Part shown: piece after piece, positions 16,195-25,102 of the stretch | How positions within the stretch are numbered: position 1 is the stretch's first letter | Layout of the letters: each line of letters opens with the position of its first letter | Assembly (NCBI GenBank): GCA_910576975.1 | Contig: CAJTJY010000025.1 | Location: forward strand, 1-52,688 | Origin: an uncultured Lachnospiraceae bacterium | Lineage (GTDB): Bacteria > Bacillota > Clostridia > Lachnospirales > Lachnospiraceae | Reading direction: 5' to 3' | Length of the DNA stretch: 52,688 nucleotides | Position numbers and translations under genes: made by a program | The notes under the pieces: model-generated | Seen by the model: the letters and a program-made list of their open reading frames with translations, nothing else | What the model was told of the DNA's origin: nothing | Databases searched by the model: none

Positions 16195-17169
16195 TTATGC
16201 CACAGCCCACTCCAAGTAGAGGGAAAATCCCATAAATGCAAAGACAAGAACCAATCCCAGCGCCAGCGGCACCGTGATCAGACGCTCTCTGCTTCCTCTT
16301 TTGAACATTCCCTTGACATACGCCCAGCGGCCATTGATCTTACAGATAGCAATGTATAGCCCTATTGCAGCACAAGTGCTGCCGATGGCAATCACCAGCC
16401 AAAACATAATTCCGATCAAAAATCCTGCAAGCTGCACGCTTTCCATTGTAGCTGCATATCCTCCTGGCTGAACCTGCTGCAGCTCAACTTCTTGGTTAAT
16501 CCCCATGATATCATACAAATACGGAAGCGCAGACGTCATCATGACGCTGGTAAAATTCAGAGTAAAATGCGCAATCATTGAACTAAATATGCTCCCAGTA
16601 GCCTCCACCAAAAACGCTAGGTAAACGCCCAGGGCAAAGGCATAGATAAACTGATTTAAGTTCAAATGCATGCAGCCAAACAAAAAGCCGCTCAATAAGA
16701 TAGCTGGCAGCATCTTGCTCTTTCGGTATGTCTGAAACAACACGCCCCGAAACATAAATTCTTCCACACATGCAGGCAGAAGAGCCATAAACAACACATT
16801 TAAAATCAGGCTTTGCCCCTGCATCATCTCCATCACCGAAGCCGTTCCCGAATTGGAAAACAGCATTGATACCGCATTCAAGACGACAATCAACGGATAC
16901 ATCAGATACGTACAGATCACAATCAGCACAATGGTGCTGGGACCGATTTTCCGGTAAGGAACCAGCTCAAGGATTCGAATATGCTTGGCTTTGCAGTACA
17001 CAAAACATGGCACAAAAATCAGCGACTGGCTTATCAGCAAAGAAACGTAAATCGGAAGCTCTGACAGCGCCGGAATCCATGCCGTTAACATGCTCAACCC
17101 GAAGCTTCCTCCAATATAAATCATAACCACCGCCAAAAACAAGCGGTTTACACTCTTATTTTGGGACAT
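16195..17169 (-). CDS. CPBP-family intramembrane metalloprotease
   Basis: The 324-aa protein has about eight membrane helices. The CPBP motifs are complete: EEFMFRG (Glu136, Glu137, Arg141), FLFGCMHLN (His168) and AHFTLN (His201, Asn205). The C-terminal third adds two further helices and a basic end. Relatives process prenylated or other membrane substrates, or act in bacteriocin immunity; the substrate here is unknown. GGAGG/AAGGAG lies before the start. It follows cvfB by 13 bp, so it is likely in the same transcript. Confidence 0.92.
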   Translation of the reverse strand: MSQNKSVNRLFLAVVMIYIGGSFGLSMLTAWIPALSELPIYVSLLISQSLIFVPCFVYCKAKHIRILELVPYRKIGPSTIVLIVICTYLMYPLIVVLNAVSMLFSNSGTASVMEMMQGQSLILNVLFMALLPACVEEFMFRGVLFQTYRKSKMLPAILLSGFLFGCMHLNLNQFIYAFALGVYLAFLVEATGSIFSSMIAHFTLNFTSVMMTSALPYLYDIMGINQEVELQQVQPGGYAATMESVQLAGFLIGIMFWLVIAIGSTCAAIGLYIAICKINGRWAYVKGMFKRGSRERLITVPLALGLVLVFAFMGFSLYLEWAVA

Positions 17170-17182
17170 GACTCCTTTCCTC

Positions 17183-18019
17183 CTACAATTTTCGTATGCT
17201 CTTATCGGTGATCTCTATCCTGCGCTCCTTATACAGGCGTCCGACTGCGCGCTTAAATGCATTTTTGCTCATCTGAACTTCGCGAAAGATCACTTCGGGG
17301 GATGCCTTGTCGTTAAAAGGAAGAACCCCTGCATATTCCTCTATCACTTCCATGACTCGTTTCGCATCCTGGTCCATCTGCACATATGCTTTCTCCCGCA
17401 GCGTCAGGTCCAGCTTTCCGTCAGGCTTCACCCCGGTTACCCGCGCTTCGATGATGTCGCCAATCCGTAGAAAGCTATGCGCTTCGTGGCGCGGGATCAT
17501 TCCTGAATAGCGATCGTCTACCGCTATAAATGTACCAAAATTATCACTAAACTCATAAACCCTTCCATGAACCATGTCTCCTTTCTGGTAAGGAGAATCC
17601 GTCTGCAGCAATTCATAAAGCTCCCTCATGCTGGCGCAAAGACGCTTGCTCTTGTCAATATAAAGCCGCACCAGCACCTGGTCTTGTTCCTGCACTTTTC
17701 CGATTTGCTCCTTATATGGAAGAAACAAATCCTTCTCAAGACCCCAGTCTAAAAACGCCCCGATCTTCTGAACCGACGCCACGATAAGGGGCGCAACTTC
17801 CCCAAGCTTCACTTTTGGCTCCTGAGTAGTGGAAATGACCCTGTCCTTAGAGTCTTTATAGATAAACACCTCGACCTCATCGTAAAGCTCTGTACCCTCA
17901 GGCACCTGCTTTGCTGGAAGCAAGACCCTGTTCTCTGACTGGGCATCCTCCGCCAGATATATGCCAAATTCCACTTTTTTTACCACTATAAGCTTTTGTT
18001 TTTTTCCTAATTGAATCAT
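17183..18019 (-). CDS. cvfB: CvfB-like S1 RNA-binding protein
   Basis: The start chosen is MIQLGKKQKL (GGAGGAAGAG before ATG). The protein of about 278 aa has tandem S1-type beta-barrel domains (for example VASVQKIGAFLDWGLEKDLF and VHGRVYEFSDNFGTFIAVDD) and a C-terminal winged-helix (EVIFREVQMSKNAFKRAVGR followed by LYKERRIEI), the arrangement of CvfB. CvfB binds RNA and affects virulence-factor expression in staphylococci; in other Firmicutes the role is open. It precedes the CPBP protease gene. Confidence 0.92.
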   Translation of the reverse strand: MIQLGKKQKLIVVKKVEFGIYLAEDAQSENRVLLPAKQVPEGTELYDEVEVFIYKDSKDRVISTTQEPKVKLGEVAPLIVASVQKIGAFLDWGLEKDLFLPYKEQIGKVQEQDQVLVRLYIDKSKRLCASMRELYELLQTDSPYQKGDMVHGRVYEFSDNFGTFIAVDDRYSGMIPRHEAHSFLRIGDIIEARVTGVKPDGKLDLTLREKAYVQMDQDAKRVMEVIEEYAGVLPFNDKASPEVIFREVQMSKNAFKRAVGRLYKERRIEITDKSIRKL

Positions 18020-18111
18020 CTCTTCCTCCAAACTATAGGACTGTCACACTTGTTTCATTTTTCTTTCATAAATTCTGTTTCTTTTATAACGTTATCTTAC
18101 CACAGCAACTT

Positions 18112-18840
18112 CTATTTCTCAATGGACGGATTGAACTTTGATTCAAATACAACGACTGCGTAAGGCTTTCCTGCTTCGTCAGCCAGGCTTACCGTGACTC
18201 TTCCCGCCTCTGCAAAAGCATATGGAACAATCAGATCTCCATATACCGCTGCTTTGCGGTACTCGGCGCGCAATTTTGCAGTTTGAAACCCCTTGGGAAG
18301 ATACTCCTGCGCCATACTGACATATTTCCCATTATTGACATGCTGATTGGTGTCAATGTGATACTTGTGCACTGGAAATCTTTCTTTCTCCTCCATCTCC
18401 TGTGGGAGCGTAATCTTTCTAGAATCACACTCCATAGATAGCTGTGGCGACAGATGGTATGCCTCCAACATCTCAGGCAGCGGCTTAGCTGGGCGCCCTC
18501 TCTTCAAATCCAGCAATACCCATACGGAATTGGCATATGCCATCAATTCCCCTTCCTGGCTCTCCATTGTAAAATTGCGGTAGCCAAGAAACCCCTTAAA
18601 CTCATAGGGCCAGGTACGCACCAATACCCGCTCTCCAATCTCTGGATATCTGCGAACCTCGATCTGCCAGGAAGATAGCACCCACGCCATTTTCTGTGTT
18701 TCCAAATATGAAATTCCCACATTGAGTTCCTCAGAATGGAAAATGCTACAGTCCTGAAAATAATCCAAAATAGCCGCCAAGGTAATTTTCCCCTGGCTGT
18801 CCACTTCGCTGTATCGTACTCTGCTCTCAAAACTATACAT
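18112..18840 (-). CDS. Acyl-ACP thioesterase
   Basis: The 242-aa protein has two hotdog domains. The first opens with VRYSEVDSQGKITLAAILDY and contains WVLSSWQIEVRRYP. The second carries the catalytic block HIDTNQHVNNGKYV (the Asn and His typical of FatA/FatB-like enzymes). It hydrolyses acyl-ACP to release free fatty acids in the cytoplasm. AGGAGG precedes the ATG. It stands alone about 90 bp upstream of cvfB, with a T-rich gap. Confidence 0.92.
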   Translation of the reverse strand: MYSFESRVRYSEVDSQGKITLAAILDYFQDCSIFHSEELNVGISYLETQKMAWVLSSWQIEVRRYPEIGERVLVRTWPYEFKGFLGYRNFTMESQEGELMAYANSVWVLLDLKRGRPAKPLPEMLEAYHLSPQLSMECDSRKITLPQEMEEKERFPVHKYHIDTNQHVNNGKYVSMAQEYLPKGFQTAKLRAEYRKAAVYGDLIVPYAFAEAGRVTVSLADEAGKPYAVVVFESKFNPSIEK

Positions 18841-18979
18841 CGCTTTCCTCCTGGCTGATTTGATATTTTCCTCTTATGCGTGCGCCCTCGCTTCGCCAGG
18901 GCAGACTCTGCGTATTTTTCTAGAGGGAAAATACTTTTACACTTTAACATAAAAAGGTCTTTCCAAATAAAATAAGAAA

Positions 18980-19004
18980 AACCCATCACGCATCGTGATG
19001 GGTT
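18980..19004 (-). terminator. Terminator of tRNA-Gln
   Basis: AACCCATCAC-GATGC-GTGATGGGTT followed by TTTCTTATTTT on the minus strand, a few bases after the tRNA. Confidence 0.9.
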
Positions 19005-19009
19005 CTAAA

Positions 19010-19081
19010 CTGGCCCACAAGGATTCGAACCTTGAAATGACGGAGTCAGAGTCCGTTGCCTTACCGTTTGGCGATGGGCCA
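19010..19081 (-). tRNA. tRNA-Gln (CTG)
   Basis: A cloverleaf can be drawn. The acceptor pairs TGGCCCA with TGGGCCA, the anticodon loop is CTCTGAC (anticodon CTG) closed by ACGGA/TCCGT, and the T-loop is TTCGAAT. The discriminator is G and CCA is not encoded. Confidence 0.93.
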
Positions 19082-19099
19082 ATGTTTTCAACAAAATGT

Positions 19100-19128
19100 A
19101 TTATATATGAATTTATTTCAAAAAGCAA
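19100..19128 (-). promoter_or_regulatory. Promoter of tRNA-Gln
   Basis: On the minus strand TTGCTT (19128-19123), 17 bp, TATAAT (19105-19100), about 19 bp before the tRNA. Confidence 0.65.
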
Positions 19129-19231
19129 GTACTTTTTTCAAATTTTTTTAATTTTTTATTTTAGTCTTTCATTGCCAGTTTCACTCGTCATCCACTTGCT
19201 CATGGGGTGCCAGAGGCAAAGCTGCAGATGA

Positions 19232-19885
19232 TCAAAATATCAATATCTTCCCATCCACAGATGCAAACTCCACTGTTTCTCCTGGTAAAAAGACAGCCGT
19301 GCCATTGGTTGCCTCTGTCACTGCCTCCTGAAGTATGTGAAATCTCTCTATCGGAATCATGAGCTTTAGTTCCACCTTGTCTGAATAGACGGCGTCCATC
19401 ACCGTAATTCCCTGCTGCCCCAGAATATACTGAATTTTACCGACTCCGTTATAGTCCGTGGCAATTTCCAAGATTTTGCCCGCCATCTTCTCAATGACGA
19501 TGCTATTTCTCAGCCCTTCCTGCACCGCTTTCTGGTAAGCCCGCACTAATCCCCCAGTACCCAAAAGGGTTCCTCCGAAATACCGCGTCACTACCACTAC
19601 AAGGTTGTGAAGCTCTTCCCGTAAAAGCACGTCCAGCATGGGACGTCCTGCCGTCCCATTCGGCTCTCCATCATCACTACACCTTTGTAGCTCCTGGTTT
19701 TTTCCAGCCACAAACGCATAACAATTATGTCTCGCATCCCAGTATTGTTTTTTGATCCGGGCAATAAATGCAAGCGCCTCTTCCTCTGATTCTATTTTCT
19801 CTAGAGTAGCAATAAAACGGGATTTTTTCTCCACAATCTCGCCACTGCCGCCTTGGTATAAAATTTTCGTCGCTTTATTCTCCAT
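19232..19885 (-). CDS. YigZ/IMPACT-family protein
   Basis: The start taken is MENKATKILY, 9 nt after GAGG; an in-frame ATG 36 bp further up has no ribosome-binding site. The protein is about 217 aa. The N-terminal UPF0029 domain has the hallmark DDGEPNGTAGRP and VVVVTRYFGGTLLGTGGLVR, followed by the C-terminal DUF1949 ferredoxin-like domain. Relatives bind nucleic acid or affect translation (IMPACT in eukaryotes); the bacterial role is unsettled. Confidence 0.92.
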   Translation of the reverse strand: MENKATKILYQGGSGEIVEKKSRFIATLEKIESEEEALAFIARIKKQYWDARHNCYAFVAGKNQELQRCSDDGEPNGTAGRPMLDVLLREELHNLVVVVTRYFGGTLLGTGGLVRAYQKAVQEGLRNSIVIEKMAGKILEIATDYNGVGKIQYILGQQGITVMDAVYSDKVELKLMIPIERFHILQEAVTEATNGTAVFLPGETVEFASVDGKILIF

Positions 19886-20023
19886 GGATTGCGCCTCATT
19901 TCTGTCGATACTGTCAAACATCTGCAAACACTAACCGGGGAAGGGAGTGCAAAATCATTTGCCCCTCCTCAAGCTGTCTCCAGCTCATAATATCACCATT
20001 GCTGGTATTTTTCACAGGCAAAA

Positions 20024-21457
20024 TTATTCAAAAATACGGATCTTGTCTTTCGATAAGGATTCAATAATATCAATTACCGTGCGAAAATCAAAAATCAAAT
20101 CCTCCGAACAAGCTTCTGCCTTTTGATAAATCTTCTGCAAGTCCCCAGTACGTCCAGAACGAACCGCAGAAATCATTTCTGTACCATAAGAGTGGAACGC
20201 TTTGTGCTTATTATCGATTCCATTCCAAATCTTTGTAACTTGGGGATTCAAAGGCGTAAAAGCATAATAGAAATGTCCAAGCCCGCATTTTGCACAATCT
20301 GTCTGCAACACTTTTATCTTTCCAGTCTGCGCAATATCCTTTAACGTGTCCAGCCAGTTCTTATGCGCCTCTATCGCACTGTTCAGACAGTTGAGAACGA
20401 CTTGATTGTCTAACATGTAAAATGTATCCTGAGCCATGACGCCCATGATCTTTGCAGACTCCTCCAAACCCTTTTCAATCGTTTTCATCGGTTCTACAAG
20501 TTCTGCTATCGCTTTACCAGAAATAGAGAGGTTTCCAGCGTCTCCCTTAAGCCTCCGGCATTCCTCGTTTACATGACGCATCTGATTATCCAATTCATTC
20601 ATGGAACTGCTGATTTGCTCACTGGCGGCAGCCTGGGAAGAAACAGAATCTGCAATCATCCCCATGCCGCTGCGGTTATTTTCGGTGAGCTTCCAAACGT
20701 TTTGAATGTTCTCATTGATTTGTTCCAATTGATCCATGGTAACATCTACACTATCAGAACTTTTCCGCGAAGCTCTCTGAATGTCGGTAGCAAAAGTCCC
20801 CATGCGTCCCGTCAGCGACTTTGTCTCATCTGCCAGATTACGGATTTCCTCTGCGACAACTGCAAATCCCCTTCCAGATTCTCCTGCCCGCGCAGCCTCT
20901 ATGGAGGCATTTAAAGCCAAGAGATTCGTCTGGGCAGAAATCGAACTCACCGCATCGATCGCCCCATTCATCTCTTTTATGATGTCAATCAGTCCATAAA
21001 TATCCGTCTTCATCTCTTTCGCCGTAGAAATAGCAGCGGAATATAACTCTTTAATAGAAGCAAGCTCATTTTCACATTTTTGAATATCTTCCATGATCCT
21101 GCCAGAGCCATCTGACAATTCAATAATCGTTGATGTTAAATTTTCATGCGCTTTGAGCACCTCTGAAGCTATGCCAGCAGTAGAATCCGCCGAATCGCTA
21201 ATTGCCGTCACTGCATCAGAGACCGAAGCATTAATCTGCCCTACGACTTCGGCATTGGCTTCCAGAGCCAGATCCATGGAACTCATATTTATAACTGCAT
21301 CCATGATCTTGGTCACAGTCTTTTCAAACTCTTTACGCCCCTTTGTCAAACGCTGATGAATATTGTTCAATTCTCCATTACGAGGCTCATACTCCATATC
21401 TACAAGCCTGGAAATAGAAGTAACAACGCTTTCAAGACTTTTTTTCTTCATTTTCAT
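20024..21457 (-). CDS. Cytoplasmic chemoreceptor with C-terminal zinc-binding CZB domain
   Basis: The start chosen is MKMKKKSLES (AAAGGATT upstream). The protein of about 477 aa has no membrane segment. It has an N-terminal helical region, a central MCP hairpin (ISAQTNLLALNASIEAARAG then GRGFAVVAEEIRNLADETKS) and a CZB domain (about 355-470) with the zinc ligands His in IEAHKNW, Cys in the CAKCGLGHFYY block and the His pair in DNKHKAFHSYG. CZB domains sense zinc, and hypochlorous acid in some bacteria. The gene starts 14 bp after a Fur-family regulator gene, so metal or oxidant control of a metal/oxidant-sensing receptor is plausible. Confidence 0.92.
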   Translation of the reverse strand: MKMKKKSLESVVTSISRLVDMEYEPRNGELNNIHQRLTKGRKEFEKTVTKIMDAVINMSSMDLALEANAEVVGQINASVSDAVTAISDSADSTAGIASEVLKAHENLTSTIIELSDGSGRIMEDIQKCENELASIKELYSAAISTAKEMKTDIYGLIDIIKEMNGAIDAVSSISAQTNLLALNASIEAARAGESGRGFAVVAEEIRNLADETKSLTGRMGTFATDIQRASRKSSDSVDVTMDQLEQINENIQNVWKLTENNRSGMGMIADSVSSQAAASEQISSSMNELDNQMRHVNEECRRLKGDAGNLSISGKAIAELVEPMKTIEKGLEESAKIMGVMAQDTFYMLDNQVVLNCLNSAIEAHKNWLDTLKDIAQTGKIKVLQTDCAKCGLGHFYYAFTPLNPQVTKIWNGIDNKHKAFHSYGTEMISAVRSGRTGDLQKIYQKAEACSEDLIFDFRTVIDIIESLSKDKIRIFE

Positions 21458-21471
21458 AACGCTTAATCCTT

Positions 21472-21858
21472 TCAATGTTCCATATGTAAATGATGATTTT
21501 CTTTTTTCAAACACTCCTCGCATAAGTAGCTGATTTTTAAATCATAGGAGAGTATTTGGATTCCCACTTGCTTTTGGAGACTCTCAGTCAGATCATCTAA
21601 CAAAATATCCGATAATTTTCCGCAATATCTGCACACCAGATGATCATGCCGTTTTATTTTGTCATAGCGATCCGGACAGCCTTCCACAGATATTTTTCTG
21701 ATCAACCCCTGCTTATATAGAATCGATAAATTATTATATACCGTGGCCAGTACCGCTCCTTGATTCCTCTCCTTTAAGCGAAGATAAATCTGTTCGGCTG
21801 ACAAATGTTCATTCGAATGATTTATAATCTCTAAAATATATTCAGCATTTTTTGTCAT
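21472..21858 (-). CDS. Fur-family transcriptional regulator (upstream of CZB receptor)
   Basis: The 128-aa protein has a winged helix (LSAEQIYLRLKE, ATVYNNLSILYKQGLIRK) and a dimer domain. It has two CxxC zinc sites (Cys76/Cys79, Cys113/Cys116) and an HDH regulatory cluster (71-73). The C-terminus is His-rich (HHLHMEH). PerR, Zur or Fur identity cannot be decided by eye. AGGAGCGCT precedes the ATG. Its promoter (TTGACA-16-TATAAT) is followed immediately by a perfect palindrome, suggesting autoregulation. Confidence 0.9.
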   Translation of the reverse strand: MTKNAEYILEIINHSNEHLSAEQIYLRLKERNQGAVLATVYNNLSILYKQGLIRKISVEGCPDRYDKIKRHDHLVCRYCGKLSDILLDDLTESLQKQVGIQILSYDLKISYLCEECLKKENHHLHMEH

Positions 21859-21947
21859 AGCGCTCCTATTCTATAGTTGGGAAACAACAAAGCCGGCAAT
21901 TTCAACAAAATTTCCTAATAAAAAATCTTCTTCATTCAGAATAAAAA

Positions 21948-21974
21948 TAAGAATTAGAACTATTCTAATTCTTA
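21948..21974. promoter_or_regulatory. Perfect 27-bp palindrome: candidate Fur-family operator
   Basis: TAAGAATTAGAA (21948-21959), a 3-bp centre, TTCTAATTCTTA (21963-21974): perfect 12-bp arms. It abuts the -10 box of the regulator's promoter and covers the expected start of transcription. Confidence 0.75.
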
Positions 21975-22001
21975 TTATAGCATTTCAATATGCTTTGTCA
22001 A
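21974..22001 (-). promoter_or_regulatory. Promoter of the Fur-family/CZB-receptor operon
   Basis: On the minus strand TTGACA (22001-21996), 16 bp, TATAAT (21979-21974). Confidence 0.75.
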
Positions 22002-22015
22002 TGTGATTAATACTT

Positions 22016-22298
22016 TTTGAGTATGTCCATTTTGCAATTCATAGTACCAAAAGCGGAGGCTGTCGCACGAATGTATTTACTTGTTGGGGCTGTCGCACGA
22101 AGATATTTACTTGATCAAAAGGTTTTCATTGCAAAGCAATGCAAACAAAATACACAAAAGTCATCTTGGAAAGCTAGCTTTCCAGAGTGATTTTTGTGTA
22201 TTCTGTCTTTGCCGCATCAGCGGCATGATCTTTTGACCAAGTAAATATCTTCGTGCGACAGCCCCATGTTATAAGATTACAAATTACGAAAACTCAAA
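22016..22298. mobile_element. Degenerate family A ends enclosing a family B element
   Basis: The outer ends (TTTGAGTATGTCCATTTTGC... at 22016 and ...ATTACGAAAACTCAAA to 22298) resemble the family A terminal repeats but have diverged. Between them lie a partial copy of a family B end (GGCTGTCGCACGAATGTATT from about 22058) and a complete family B element at 22086-22265. This suggests insertion of B-type ends into an older A-type element. It separates the divergent Fur and PBP genes. Confidence 0.65.
22086..22265. mobile_element. Family B palindromic element (180 bp)
   Basis: Perfect 28-bp terminal inverted repeats (22086-22113, GGGGCTGTCGCACGAAGATA...; complement at 22238-22265). The interior has CATTGC-AAA-GCAATG (22127-22141), a central hairpin on GGAAAGCTAGCTTTCC (about 22149-22201) and GCCGC-ATCA-GCGGC (about 22211-22224). 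It has the same length as the copy at 25121-25300. No coding capacity. Confidence 0.85.
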
Positions 22299-22335
22299 GA
22301 TTAATATTTTTCTTTATTTTACATATCATATTTGC

Positions 22336-22341
22336 TATAAT
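22336..22341 (+). promoter_or_regulatory. -10 box for the class A PBP gene
   Basis: TATAAT about 45 bp upstream of the PBP start; the -35 region is not clear. Confidence 0.4.
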
Positions 22342-22386
22342 ACAGGGATAAATACCAGGTCTTGCTTTAAATTAAGGAGGTTTTCT

Positions 22387-25071
22387 ATGAATTATGGAAA
22401 AAGGGGCGTGGCACGGAAAGAAAAGCAACTCACTTCCACTGCGTCATTAGTTCGTAAAAAATTTACAGTGATATTTTTCAAAACGCTGCTGGTATGTTTC
22501 CTTGCCGTAGTCATTATCGGCGGATGCGCCGGATTCGGAGTATTCAAGGGAATCATCGCTTCTGCTCCTGACATTTCAGACATTGATCCCTCTCCCACCG
22601 GATATTTATCGGTCGTTTTGGACAACCAGGGAAAAGAAACCGCCAAGCTGGTTGCGTCCGGCTCTAACCGCGTATATGTCACCCTGGATGAAATCCCCAA
22701 AACAGTGCAACATGCTTTTGTAGCGATAGAGGACGAACGTTTTTATGAGCACAATGGCATCGATATCAAAGGAATCATCCGTGCAGGCATCAAAGGCATT
22801 GGCAATGGTTTTCATTTCAACCAAGGAGCCAGCACCATCACCCAGCAGCTTTTAAAAAATAATGTATTCGAAGGCTGGACAAACCAGTCTGGCATGGAAA
22901 AGGTCAAACGAAAAATCCAGGAACAATACCTTGCTATCGAGCTGACAAAAATCAAATCTAAAGAATGGGTACTGGAAAATTATCTCAACACCATCAACCT
23001 CGGTCAGAACACCCTCGGCGTCCAGGCAGCTTCCCGCCGCTATTTCGGCAAAGATGTTTCGGAACTGACGCTGTCAGAAGGAAGCGTCATTGCAGGGATT
23101 ACCAAAAATCCTTCCGCTTACAATCCTGTCAGCCATCCCGAAAAAAACAAAGAACGCCAAAAGCTAGTGCTTCAAAACATGAAAGATCAAGGGTATATTT
23201 CAGAGAAAGAATACAAGGAAGCATTGGAAGACGACGTTTATTCGCGCATTCAACAGGTTAATATCACCTTTATGGAAGAGAATCCCAATTCCTATTTTGT
23301 TGATGCCGTGATCGACCAGGTGGTACAGGATCTGGTAGAAAAGAAAGGATACACTGACACCCAGGCTTACAAAGCCATTTACAACAGTGGCCTCACCATA
23401 GAATCGACACAGGACATGGCCATCCAACAGATTTGTGACGAGGAGGTTAACAAACCAGAGAATTATTCTACCCCGGCGCAGTACTCCTTTTCCTATCGTC
23501 TCACTGTCAAAAAGGCAGACGGCTCCATGGAAAATTACAGCGAACAGACCCTGTTGTCTCACTATAACGCCGTCACGCCTGGCTATTCCTTGAATTATGC
23601 CAGCGTGGAGGAAGCGCAGGCGGCAATCAATAACTATAAGGCAGAAATCATACATGCCGGTGATAGCATCGTCGAAGGCGGCGAATCCGTGGTATTTACC
23701 ATGCAGCCCCAGGCAGCCGTCACCATTATTGACCAATATACCGGAGATGTAAAGGCAATCGTGGGCGGCAGAGGTGAGAAAACTGGAAGCCGCACGTTAA
23801 ACCGCGCCACAGACACCACGAGGCAGCCTGGCTCCACATTCAAAGTACTTGCCGCTTACGCCCCTGCCTTGGATACTGCGGGCATGACTCTTGCCACCGT
23901 TCAAGACGACGCCCCATACACCTATTCCAATGGTACATCGCTTCGAAATTATGATAACTCCTACCGGGGTTTTACGACTCTGCGGTATGCGATCACAAAA
24001 TCCATCAATGTGGTCACTGTGAAAACCCTCACAGACATCTCTCCCCAGGTAGGCTATGACTATTTGAAAAACTTCGGTTTTACGACTCTGGTGCAGGACG
24101 ATATCGTGCAGTCCCTTGCCCTTGGAGGCATCACCCAGGGCGTGACCAACTTAGAACTGACCTCTGCATATGCCGCCATTGCCAATGCAGGCACCTACAC
24201 CAAGCCCCGGTTCTATACCCGGATTTTAGACCATAACGGAAACGTGCTGATTGATAATACGCCAGAAACCCACACCGTGCTCAAGGAAACAACCGCATTC
24301 CTGCTAACCGACGCCATGCAAGATGTCATCACGGCTGGTACCGGCGGAGCCGCTAATTTCGGCAATATGTCCATCGCTGGAAAGACCGGAACCACCACCA
24401 GCAACCGGGACGCCCTCTTTGCAGGATATACCCCCTACTACACCTGTTCCGTATGGTGCGGCTACGATGACAACAGCCCCCAGGACGGCGCTCTGACCTC
24501 CAATCCCAAAACACTCTGGAACCATATTATGGGCCGTATCCACGAAGGATTGCAGTACCAGGAATTTGTCCAGCCAGGAGGCATTAGCACCGCTGCCGTA
24601 TGCAAAAAATCTGGCAAGCTTGCCGTCAGCGGACTCTGTGATTCAGATCCCAGGGGCAGCATGGTGGAAACAGAATATTTCGCCGACGGAACCGTGCCCA
24701 CGGAATATTGCGACCATCATGTCAGCGCTACCATCTGTTCCGCCTCTGGACTGCTGGCAAATGAATTTTGTCCAGAAGAAACAAAGCAGACCGGAATCTA
24801 TATTATAGGAGGATCTGGAAATTCAGGCGACGGAGAATTCCTGCTGCCTTCCTCACTGGAACAGGGCAATTATTGCACGGTGCACACTGCCGCATCCATC
24901 CTCCCGGAAATTCCTGAGATCCCAATCTTGGACGAGCAAGAAGAAACAAATAATGACAAAAAGCCTGACAAGGACGATAAAAAAGAGGACGACGAAGCCG
25001 AGGAAAAGGAAGAAAGCGACGACAACACAACGGAGGAGTCAGAACCTGAGCAAGATGACGAAAACAGATAG
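22387..25071 (+). CDS. Class A penicillin-binding protein (glycosyltransferase/transpeptidase)
   Basis: The 894-aa protein starts behind AAGGAGG. It has a short cytoplasmic N-terminus and one membrane anchor (about 30-55). The GT51 domain carries the catalytic EDERFYEHNGID (about 115) and GASTITQQLLKN. The transpeptidase has SxxK in GSTFK (about 482), SxN in KSINVV and KTGTT (about 666). A cysteine-containing C-terminal stretch is followed by a tail of about 50 mostly Asp/Glu/Lys residues. It polymerises and cross-links peptidoglycan outside the membrane. It stands alone, bracketed by two family B palindromic elements (22086-22265 and 25121-25300), the second of which probably ends its transcript. 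Confidence 0.96.
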   Translation: MNYGKRGVARKEKQLTSTASLVRKKFTVIFFKTLLVCFLAVVIIGGCAGFGVFKGIIASAPDISDIDPSPTGYLSVVLDNQGKETAKLVASGSNRVYVTLDEIPKTVQHAFVAIEDERFYEHNGIDIKGIIRAGIKGIGNGFHFNQGASTITQQLLKNNVFEGWTNQSGMEKVKRKIQEQYLAIELTKIKSKEWVLENYLNTINLGQNTLGVQAASRRYFGKDVSELTLSEGSVIAGITKNPSAYNPVSHPEKNKERQKLVLQNMKDQGYISEKEYKEALEDDVYSRIQQVNITFMEENPNSYFVDAVIDQVVQDLVEKKGYTDTQAYKAIYNSGLTIESTQDMAIQQICDEEVNKPENYSTPAQYSFSYRLTVKKADGSMENYSEQTLLSHYNAVTPGYSLNYASVEEAQAAINNYKAEIIHAGDSIVEGGESVVFTMQPQAAVTIIDQYTGDVKAIVGGRGEKTGSRTLNRATDTTRQPGSTFKVLAAYAPALDTAGMTLATVQDDAPYTYSNGTSLRNYDNSYRGFTTLRYAITKSINVVTVKTLTDISPQVGYDYLKNFGFTTLVQDDIVQSLALGGITQGVTNLELTSAYAAIANAGTYTKPRFYTRILDHNGNVLIDNTPETHTVLKETTAFLLTDAMQDVITAGTGGAANFGNMSIAGKTGTTTSNRDALFAGYTPYYTCSVWCGYDDNSPQDGALTSNPKTLWNHIMGRIHEGLQYQEFVQPGGISTAAVCKKSGKLAVSGLCDSDPRGSMVETEYFADGTVPTEYCDHHVSATICSASGLLANEFCPEETKQTGIYIIGGSGNSGDGEFLLPSSLEQGNYCTVHTAASILPEIPEIPILDEQEETNNDKKPDKDDKKEDDEAEEKEESDDNTTEESEPEQDDENR

Positions 25072-25102
25072 CGCTGCCGCAAAATAACAGTATCAAAAAC
25101 AG

